Assembly: GCA_964561785.1 (NCBI GenBank)
Contig: CAZLRF010000007.1
Location: 1 to 64,000 of the forward strand
Origin: DATBSL01 sp964561785
GTDB taxonomy: Bacteria; Acidobacteriota; Vicinamibacteria; Fen-336
DNA: 64,000 bases
Direction: 5' to 3'
The notes under the pieces are model-generated. The model was not told where the DNA came from. It ran no database searches and worked only from the letters and a program-made list of their open reading frames with translations. A program made the translations under genes and the position numbers. Below, piece after piece: positions 58,823-64,000 of the stretch (the stretch's first letter is position 1; every line of letters begins with the position of its first letter).

Positions 58823-58854
58823 CCGCTCACCCTCGTGTCCATTTTCGGCCCCGA

Positions 58855-59586
58855 TCACGCCACCCGTGCGACCGACAGCAGCCGCACCTCCCGCGCCCCG
58901 GCCTCGGCGAGACGACCCGCGCAGGCCAGGGCCGTCGCGCCGGTCGTCACCACGTCGTCGACGAGCGTCACCGTGCGACCCGCCACCGCGGCGCGCCGGC
59001 GCACCGCGAACGCCTCCCGCACGTTCCTCCTCCGCGCCGCCGCTCCCAGCCCGGCCTGGGGCACGGTGTCGATCCTCCGGACGAGCGCGTCCGGACAGCA
59101 GGGCCGGCCCGTCCGGCGGGAGACCTCGGCAGCGAGGAGGGCCGCCTGGTTGAAGCCGCGCTCCCGGAGCCGGCGCGGATGCAGGGGTACCGGCACGAGC
59201 ACGTCGCTCGACGCGACGAGGGCGAGGACTCTCGCCTCCTCGAGCAGCGCCTCGGCGAGGCGCGGCGCGGCGCGGCGTCGGCCCCCGTACTTGAGCGCGT
59301 GGAGCGCCGCCCGCAACGACCCCTCGTAAGGGCCGAGGCTCGCCCCGGCGGCGAAGGGCTGGCGGCCCCGGCGGCACCGCCCGCACGCGGCGAGCCCGCC
59401 CGCGAGCGGCAGGCCGCACCGGCACACGACCGCGCGGTGGCGCGGCAGGCTCGCCCAGCACGGCTCGCACAGCGGGCCTCGGCCCGGGTGCGCGAGCAGG
59501 CGTCCGCAGGCCGGACACAGCGACGGAAACACCACCGCGAGCACGGGGTCGACGAGGAGCCGGGCGGTCGTGGCGGCGAGGCTCAA
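58855..59586 (-). CDS. comF: ComF-family phosphoribosyltransferase-like protein
   Basis: A 243-residue protein with an N-terminal zinc ribbon (CPACG, CEPCW, CRCG, CGRC at about 24-70) and a C-terminal PRTase-type domain with the PRPP loop VTLVDDVVTTGATALACAG. ComF proteins support DNA uptake in competent bacteria and are widespread elsewhere with unclear roles. Start is probably TTG at 59586; an inner start is possible. It is the last gene of the rplU-to-comF unit, 13 bases after the DksA-like gene. Confidence 0.9.
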   Translation of the reverse strand: MSLAATTARLLVDPVLAVVFPSLCPACGRLLAHPGRGPLCEPCWASLPRHRAVVCRCGLPLAGGLAACGRCRRGRQPFAAGASLGPYEGSLRAALHALKYGGRRRAAPRLAEALLEEARVLALVASSDVLVPVPLHPRRLRERGFNQAALLAAEVSRRTGRPCCPDALVRRIDTVPQAGLGAAARRRNVREAFAVRRRAAVAGRTVTLVDDVVTTGATALACAGRLAEAGAREVRLLSVARVA

Positions 59587-59599
59587 CGGCGAACTGTCC

Positions 59600-59953
59600 T
59601 CACAGCTGTCCCGACTCCTGCTTCTCCTGGCAGGAGAGGCACAGGCGGGCCCAGGGTACGGCCTCCAGGCGCTTGACGTTCATCTCCTCCTCGCAGGCCG
59701 CGCAGGTGCCGTAGCGACGGGCCTCGATCCGCACGAGGGCATCGTCGATCTGCTGCAGCAGCTCGCGCTCGGTGTTCGAGAGGCTGAACAGGAACTCCTT
59801 CGTGTAGGAGTTGGCCGCCTTGTCCGCGATGTCCTGGGTGGCCTCGCCGTCGGCCTCCTTGCCGTAGCTCTTGTTCTTGTTGAAGGCCTCCAGGAGCTGC
59901 TGCTTCTTCAGCAGCAGCCGCTCCCTGAGGAGCTTCACCCGCTTCTGGTCCAT
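59600..59953 (-). CDS. DksA/TraR-type zinc finger protein
   Basis: A 117-residue protein with a long N-terminal coiled coil (about 1-70) and a C4 zinc finger CAAC...CLSC at about 84-108, as in DksA/TraR proteins that enter the RNA polymerase secondary channel and tune stringent-response promoters. The tip residues of DksA (Asp-Ala-Asp) are not obvious; a DDAL occurs nearer the finger, so activity like DksA is not certain. It lies between a sigma54-activator-like gene and comF. Confidence 0.88.
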   Translation of the reverse strand: MDQKRVKLLRERLLLKKQQLLEAFNKNKSYGKEADGEATQDIADKAANSYTKEFLFSLSNTERELLQQIDDALVRIEARRYGTCAACEEEMNVKRLEAVPWARLCLSCQEKQESGQL

Positions 59954-59968
59954 GGTCCGTCCTTCCCC

Positions 59969-60922
59969 CTATCCGATACCGTGTCGCCGCCGCTTCTCCC
60001 ACAGCGCCTTGCGCGAGATCCCCAGCACCGCCGCCGCCCGCGTCTGGCTGCCCCCGACCGAGTCGAGCACCCAGCGGATGTAGGCGAGCTCGACCTCGCG
60101 CAGGGTGGGACGGCGGTCGCGCCCCGCCCACAGGGTCGACGGCTGATCGGCCAGGTGGGACGGCAGCGCGGCGAGAGGGACCTCGCCCGCCGGCGCGAGG
60201 AGGGCCGCCCGCTCGACCACCGCGCGCAGCTCCCGCACGTTGCCCGGCCACAGGTAACCCCGCAGCCGCTCCGCGGCCTCGGGAGAGAACGCGTTCGCCG
60301 ACGTCGCGCCCCGCTCGCGCTCGCGGGCGAGGAAAGCCTCGGCGAGCGGCAGGACGTCCTCGCGCCGGTTGCGCAGGGGCGGGATCCGCAGCGGGACGAC
60401 GTTCAGCCGGTGAAAGAGGTCTTCCCGGAAGCGCCCCGCGCGCACGGCCTCCGCGAGGTCCGCGTTGGCCGAGGCCACGAAGCGCACGTCCACCTCGAGG
60501 GTGCGGGTTCCCCCCAGCCGCTCGAAGCGCCTCTCCTCGACGACGCGGAGCAGCTTCGCCTGCAGCGCGGGCGCGAGGTCCTGGACCTGGTCGAAGTACA
60601 GCGTGCCGGAGGCCGCCATCTCGACCTTCCCCGCCTTGGCGTGGCGGGCGTCCGTGAAGGCTCCCCTCTCGTGCCCGAACAGCTCCGACTCGAGCAGCTC
60701 CTCCGGGATCGAGGGGCAGTGCACCTTGATGAACGGCCCCTCACGGCGCGGGCCCCCGTAGTGGAGCCAGTGGGCCACGAGGTCCTTGCCCGTCCCGCTC
60801 TCGCCCTGGAGGAGGACCGGGACCCGGGTCTCCGCGAGGCGCCGCACGACCGCCAGCAGCTCTCGCATGGCCCGCGACTCGGCCACGACGCCGAGGAGGG
60901 CCTCGGGGGCGCTCGTGGTCAC
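59969..60922 (-). CDS. Sigma54-activator-like AAA+ protein with altered GAFTGA and Walker B
   Basis: A 317-residue protein: an AAA+ domain at about 10-235 and a Fis-type HTH at about 272-317 (RAAAVLGISRKALWEKRRRHG); no receiver or GAF sensor domain. Walker A GESGTGKD is at 40-47. Two functional sites depart from the norm. The sigma54-contact loop is GAFTDA (87-92) rather than GAFTGA. The Walker B is YFDQ (D111, Q112), with Gln for the catalytic Glu, which should slow ATP hydrolysis. Arg-finger regions (RAGRFREDLFHRLN) look normal. Start is GTG at 60922, overlapping the rsfS stop. It may act as a repressor or a slow ATPase. Confidence 0.88.
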   Translation of the reverse strand: MTTSAPEALLGVVAESRAMRELLAVVRRLAETRVPVLLQGESGTGKDLVAHWLHYGGPRREGPFIKVHCPSIPEELLESELFGHERGAFTDARHAKAGKVEMAASGTLYFDQVQDLAPALQAKLLRVVEERRFERLGGTRTLEVDVRFVASANADLAEAVRAGRFREDLFHRLNVVPLRIPPLRNRREDVLPLAEAFLARERERGATSANAFSPEAAERLRGYLWPGNVRELRAVVERAALLAPAGEVPLAALPSHLADQPSTLWAGRDRRPTLREVELAYIRWVLDSVGGSQTRAAAVLGISRKALWEKRRRHGIG

Positions 60923-61263
60923 GGGACGATCTCCACGCGTCGCGCCCCGCCCCACAGCCGCTCGAGGTCGTAGAAGGAGCGGGACTTCGGGGTCATCAGG
61001 TGCACCACGAAGTCCCCGTAGTCGAGGAGGATCCACTCGTGGCGCGGGTAGCCCTCGACGTGCGCGGGCCGGCGGCCGTGGCCGCGCAGCGTGTCCTCGA
61101 CCGCGTCGGCCATCGCCACGAGCTGACGCTGGTTCTGGCCGGTCAGGAGCAGGAAGAAGTCCGTGAAGTCGGCGCAGGGGCGCAGGTCGAGGGCGAGGGG
61201 ATCCTCGGCCTTCTTCGAGAGGGCGGCGCGGGCGGCGGCGGCGACGGGGGCGGGGAGGCTCAT
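60919..61263 (-). CDS. rsfS: Ribosomal silencing factor RsfS
   Basis: Binds L14 on the 50S subunit and blocks joining of subunits in poor conditions. The 114-residue protein has the family core LRPCADFTDFFLLLTGQNQRQ, RRPAHVEGYPRHEWILLDYGDFVVHLM and ends with RFYDLERLW-type (RSFYDLERLWGGA). Start ATG 61263 overlaps the nadD stop. The obgE-nadD-rsfS order is common in bacteria. Confidence 0.95.
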   Translation of the reverse strand: MSLPAPVAAAARAALSKKAEDPLALDLRPCADFTDFFLLLTGQNQRQLVAMADAVEDTLRGHGRRPAHVEGYPRHEWILLDYGDFVVHLMTPKSRSFYDLERLWGGARRVEIVP

Positions 61264-61841
61264 GCGTAGAGCCCCCGCCGCGCGATGTACTCCGCGACCG
61301 CGTCCGGCACCAGGAAGCGCACGCTCTTCCCCTGCCGGGCCCGCTCGCGGACGGCGGTGGCGGAGATCGGGAGGACCGGCCCCTCGACCCGCCTCACCCC
61401 GCGCGCGCCGGAGAACGGGGCCACGGGGTCGGGCGCCGCGTGCCCGGGCCGGTCCACGACGGCCACCTCCACCAGCCGCAGCAGGCGCTCGGGCTCGCGC
61501 CAGCTCGCCATCTCCGGCCACGTGTCCGCCCCCACGACCAGGACGAAGGCGTCCTGCGGCCGCTCGGCGAGGAGCGCCGCCACGGTCTGCACGGTGTAGC
61601 TCGGGCCCGGCCGCCTCAGCTCCGTGTCCCAGGCCTCGAAGCTCGGGTGGGACCCGGTCGCGAGGCGCGCCATCGCGAGCCGATCCTCGGCCGCCGTGAG
61701 GGGCGCCGCCCGGTGGGGAGGCACCGCCGAGGGAAGGAAGGCCACGAGGTCGAGACCCATCTCCTCCCGCGCCGTCTCCGCGGCCCTCAGATGGCCGATG
61801 TGGATCGGGTCGAACGTGCCCCCGTACAGGCCGATCCTCAC
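61260..61841 (-). CDS. nadD: Nicotinate-nucleotide adenylyltransferase
   Basis: Converts NaMN and ATP to deamido-NAD in NAD synthesis. The 193-residue protein has GLYGGTFDPIHIGHL with the HxGH nucleotidyl-transfer motif at 14-17, the VVGADTWPEMASW substrate loop, and the late PISATAVRERARQG motif (ISxTxxR). Start is GTG at 61841, overlapping the obgE stop. Length is typical. Confidence 0.96.
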   Translation of the reverse strand: MRIGLYGGTFDPIHIGHLRAAETAREEMGLDLVAFLPSAVPPHRAAPLTAAEDRLAMARLATGSHPSFEAWDTELRRPGPSYTVQTVAALLAERPQDAFVLVVGADTWPEMASWREPERLLRLVEVAVVDRPGHAAPDPVAPFSGARGVRRVEGPVLPISATAVRERARQGKSVRFLVPDAVAEYIARRGLYA

Positions 61842-62863
61842 GCGGTCTCCTCCAGGGGTCGCGCGACCGCGGCGGCCGCGAGCGTGCCGAGGATCCTGCG
61901 CTTGAGCAGGAGGAGCCCCTCGCCGGTCGCCGCGGAGACCGGCACCACCTCGAGGCCTCGCTCGCTCGCGGCCCGCCGCAGCGCGGGCAAGGGGTCGTCC
62001 GCCCCGGCGAGGTCGCGCTTGGTCGCCGCCACGAGCTGGGGCCTCGCGGCGAGGTCCGCCGAGTAGCGCCCCACCTCGTCGCGCACGAGGTCGAGGTCGC
62101 GGACGGGGTCTCGCCCGCTCGTCCCGGACGCGTCCACGACGTGGAGAAGCACCCGCGTCCTCTCCACGTGGCGCAGGAACTGGAGGCCGAGCCCCGCTCC
62201 CCGGTGCGCCCCCTCGATGATCCCGGGGATGTCGGCGGCCACGAAGGAGCGCTCGTCCGCCTGCACCACGCCGAGCACGGGGACGAGCGTCGTGAACGGG
62301 TAGTCGGCGACCTTTGGCCGCGCGGCCGAGAGCCGGGAGAGGAGAGTGGACTTCCCCGCGTTCGGGAGCCCGAGGAGGCCCACCTCGGCGATCAGCCGCA
62401 GGTCGAGCCGCAGCCAGCGCTCCTCGCCCTTCTCCCCCGGCTCGCTCTCCCGGGGCGCGCGGTTGCGGTTCGAGAGGAAGGAGCGGTTGCCGCGCCCGCC
62501 CCGCCCCCCGCGAGCCACCACCAGCCGCGCGCCCTCCCGCAGCACCTCGCCGAGCAGCTCGCCGGTCGCCTCGACCCGGGCCGAGGTGCCCGGCGGGACG
62601 GCGATCGTCCGGTCCGCCCCCTCCCGGCCCGTGCGGTTTCCCGGCCCGCCGTGCGCCCCCCGATCCGCCCGGTGCTCGGCCTGGTAGCGAAGGGGAAGAA
62701 GGGTGTTCTGGTGCGAGACGGCCACGAGGACGACGTCACCGCCCTTGCCGCCCATGCCTCCGTCGGGGCCCCCCCGCGGGACGTGGGCCTCGCGCCGGAA
62801 GCTGACGCAGCCGTTGCCTCCGTCGCCGCCCCTGACGAGGATCTTGACCTGGTCGACGAACAT
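61838..62863 (-). CDS. obgE: GTPase Obg
   Basis: Essential GTPase acting in 50S assembly and stress responses, 341 residues. The glycine-rich OBG fold spans about 1-158 (RGGDGGNGCVSFRREAHVP, GGRGGRGNRSF). The G domain has G1 GLPNAGKSTLL, G3 DIPGI and G4 TKRDL (variant of NKxD). The variable C-terminal domain of some Obg proteins is absent. It lies after rpmA and before nadD. Confidence 0.96.
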   Translation of the reverse strand: MFVDQVKILVRGGDGGNGCVSFRREAHVPRGGPDGGMGGKGGDVVLVAVSHQNTLLPLRYQAEHRADRGAHGGPGNRTGREGADRTIAVPPGTSARVEATGELLGEVLREGARLVVARGGRGGRGNRSFLSNRNRAPRESEPGEKGEERWLRLDLRLIAEVGLLGLPNAGKSTLLSRLSAARPKVADYPFTTLVPVLGVVQADERSFVAADIPGIIEGAHRGAGLGLQFLRHVERTRVLLHVVDASGTSGRDPVRDLDLVRDEVGRYSADLAARPQLVAATKRDLAGADDPLPALRRAASERGLEVVPVSAATGEGLLLLKRRILGTLAAAAVARPLEETA

Positions 62864-62899
62864 CCGTAAGCCGCCCGGTCGGAGGCGGGATGGGCCGCG

Positions 62900-63160
62900 C
62901 TAGCTCGCGGCCGGCACCACCGTCACGCGCCGCTCGCCCGAGCCGTGGTCCTCGAAGCGGACCTGCCCGTCGACGAGGGCGAAGAGCGAGTGGTCGCGCG
63001 CCAGACCCACATTGCGGCCGGCCTTCCAGCGGGTCCCGTGCTGGCGGAGGATGATCGCCCCGCCGCGGACCGCCTGGCCGCCGAAGACCTTCACACCGAG
63101 CCGCTGGGAGTTGGAGTCCCGGCCGTTGCGGCTCGAACCCTGGCCCTTCTTGTGCGCCAT
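62900..63160 (-). CDS. rpmA: 50S ribosomal protein L27
   Basis: An 86-residue ribosomal protein whose N-terminus MAHKKGQGSSRNGRDSNSQR reaches the peptidyl-transfer centre; no N-terminal extension needing cleavage is present. GGQAVRGGAIILRQHGT and the C-terminal GRNVGLARDHSLFALVDG are typical. It follows rplU by 15 bases, the standard L21-L27 pair. Confidence 0.98.
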   Translation of the reverse strand: MAHKKGQGSSRNGRDSNSQRLGVKVFGGQAVRGGAIILRQHGTRWKAGRNVGLARDHSLFALVDGQVRFEDHGSGERRVTVVPAAS

Positions 63161-63175
63161 ATCGATCGGCTCCTG

Positions 63176-63487
63176 TCAGGCCTGGACCGCGTCGATCCGC
63201 AAGGCGGTGAACGACTGGCGGTGACCCCGGGTGCGGCGGTAGTGCTTGCGCTTCTTGTACTTGAACACGCGGATCTTGGCGTCGCGGTCCTGCTCCACGA
63301 CCGTGGCCGCGACCGACACGCCCTCGAGGCGGGGGCTGCCCACGCGGGGCTCTCCCTCGCCCCCGAGGAACAGCACGTCCTCGAGCGTCACCTTGGTGCC
63401 CACGGCGGCGTCCAGCTTCTCGACCCGCAGGACGTCGCCCTTCTCGACCCGGTACTGTTTGCCGCCCGTCCTCACGATCGCGTACAC
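63176..63487 (-). CDS. rplU: 50S ribosomal protein L21
   Basis: A 103-residue 23S rRNA-binding protein starting MYAIVRTGGKQYRVEKGD, with the conserved KIRVFKYKKRKHYRRTRGHRQ end. It heads the rplU-rpmA-obgE-nadD-rsfS-AAA+-DksA-comF unit and has a consensus promoter 39 bases upstream. The leader is short (about 30 nt), so no room for a large L21 leader element. Confidence 0.98.
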   Translation of the reverse strand: MYAIVRTGGKQYRVEKGDVLRVEKLDAAVGTKVTLEDVLFLGGEGEPRVGSPRLEGVSVAATVVEQDRDAKIRVFKYKKRKHYRRTRGHRQSFTALRIDAVQA

Positions 63488-63525
63488 GGCTTTCTCCTTC
63501 CGACCCTTCAGTCCACGAAACTCCT

Positions 63526-63555
63526 AGTCTATCCGGGCCCTCGGGTTCCCGTCAA
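63526..63555 (-). promoter_or_regulatory. rplU operon promoter
   Basis: Minus strand TTGACG (63550-63555), 18-base spacer, TAGACT (63526-63531). Start of transcription is predicted near 63519. Confidence 0.6.
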
Positions 63556-63653
63556 ATGGGAGCGAGGGTGAGACGAGCCGTGCGGGCGCGAAGGCGACAA
63601 GTCGACGGGGCCGGCCTTCCTGGGGGGCTTTCCAGAAACGGACCAGAGCCCTC

Positions 63654-63685
63654 GGGTTGCCCCCTTACGACACGAGGGGCAACCC
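63654..63685 (-). terminator. Hairpin downstream of the outer-membrane protein gene
   Basis: GGGTTGCCCC (63654-63663) pairs perfectly with GGGGCAACCC (63676-63685) around a 12-base loop, 7 bases beyond the stop of the last gene. CCCTCGGG is repeated directly on both sides. No T-run follows, so it may be a Rho-aided or GC-only terminator. Confidence 0.5.
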
Positions 63686-63692
63686 TCGGGGG

Positions 63693-64000
63693 CTAGAAGT
63701 CGTACCCGATCCAGAAGTTGAAGTCCCACCCCGGGCTGGTGGTCGCGAAGTCCGTGTACTTGACCCAGTCGAAGTGCATCGGGTAGCCCAGGAAGAAGAG
63801 CTGGAGGCCGAAGCCCCACGAGGCGCGCCCGTCCTCGAGCCGCCACCCGGTCACGGGCTCCCCGAAGATGGGGTCGTTCACGTAGGAGAAGCCCGGCTCG
63901 CTCGTCGAGAAGCGGTAGTCCTCGCCCTTGAACCTCGCCCCGGCGATCCCGAAGAACATCGTGCCGCGCAGGGGCCCCAGGATCCCGAGGGGCGTCGCCG
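63693..64000 (-). CDS. C-terminal part of a probable outer-membrane beta-barrel protein (partial)
   Basis: About 102 residues, open to the right window edge; the true start lies outside. The visible part alternates polar and hydrophobic residues in short strands (TPLGILGPLRGTMFFGIAGA, SWGFGLQLFFLGYPMHFDW, WDFNFWIGYDF) and ends in Phe, the BAM recognition mark of outer-membrane barrels. The LGPLRGTMFF stretch resembles the end of Omp85 or PD40/TolB-like barrel proteins; which one cannot be told from this fragment. Confidence 0.75.
   Translation of the reverse strand, partial: ATPLGILGPLRGTMFFGIAGARFKGEDYRFSTSEPGFSYVNDPIFGEPVTGWRLEDGRASWGFGLQLFFLGYPMHFDWVKYTDFATTSPGWDFNFWIGYDF

Overview
The window is a very GC-rich (about 70% by eye), gene-dense piece of a Gram-negative bacterial chromosome that includes the dnaA/oriC neighbourhood. 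LpxC, UDP-GlcNAc genes, heptose and O-antigen export genes, SurA/PpiD-type periplasmic chaperones and a C-terminal outer-membrane barrel fragment all point to a double-membrane cell. The visible 5' part of the 16S rRNA carries an AATCAACGCTGGCGGCGTG start, which I associate with Acidobacteriota. Gene order (rsmG-parA-parB-bactofilin-atp; mreBCD-pbp2-rodA-rng) also resembles deltaproteobacterial-grade genomes. I place it as Acidobacteriota or a related deltaproteobacterial-grade lineage, not more finely. No mobile element, CRISPR array or tRNA was seen.

Layout from left to right. 1-674: start of a 16S gene leaving the window on the minus strand, with two tandem sigma70 promoters and a boxA. 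675-3482 (minus): purM-purN-tyrS. 3565-4625 (plus): polyprenyl synthase and a LysW-like zinc ribbon protein. 4648-6945 (minus): a STAS protein and PpiD. 7115-17274 (plus): FecR-domain protein, GAF-GGDEF enzyme, mreB-mreC-mreD-mrdA-rodA, rng and a conserved unknown. 17297-25285 (minus): surA, a lipoprotein PPIase, mfd, heptose adenylyltransferase and a Wzt/Wzm ABC exporter. 25296-30149 (minus): F1 ATP synthase atpHAGDC without F0 genes. 30340-37218 (minus): selD (with an in-frame UGA), bactofilin, parB, parA with two parS sites, rsmG, jag, yidC, yidD, rnpA, rpmH. 37219-39105: origin region on both sides of dnaA. 39106-46920 (plus): dnaN, recF, gyrB, gyrA and a lipoprotein. 46982-52224 (minus): TPR protein, stand-alone GlmU acetyltransferase domain, glmS, pcrA/uvrD. 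52313-56209 (plus): uvrA, lpxC. 56206-58822 (minus): ECF sigma factor, STAS protein, two small proteins and an exported S1/P1-like protein. 58855-63487 (minus): rplU-rpmA-obgE-nadD-rsfS, a sigma54-activator-like AAA+ protein, a DksA/TraR protein and ComF. 63693-64000: end of an outer-membrane protein.

Most genes are packed with 4-base ATGA/GTGA stop-start overlaps, so transcription units are long and translationally coupled. Genes left of dnaA run mostly on the minus strand and genes right of it on the plus strand, as expected for replication leaving an origin at 37-39 kb.

The points most worth following are: (1) the GAF-GGDEF protein upstream of mreB, where the guanine-specificity Asp is Ser, the signature of Hypr GGDEF enzymes that make 3',3'-cGAMP; (2) SelD is itself a selenoprotein, with UGA at codon 20 and a hairpin just downstream; (3) an orphan LysW-type amino-group carrier; (4) a sigma54-activator-like AAA+ protein with an altered GAFTGA loop and Walker B Glu to Gln; (5) a likely one-base deletion at the start of rsmG; (6) a probable bipartite origin flanking dnaA.
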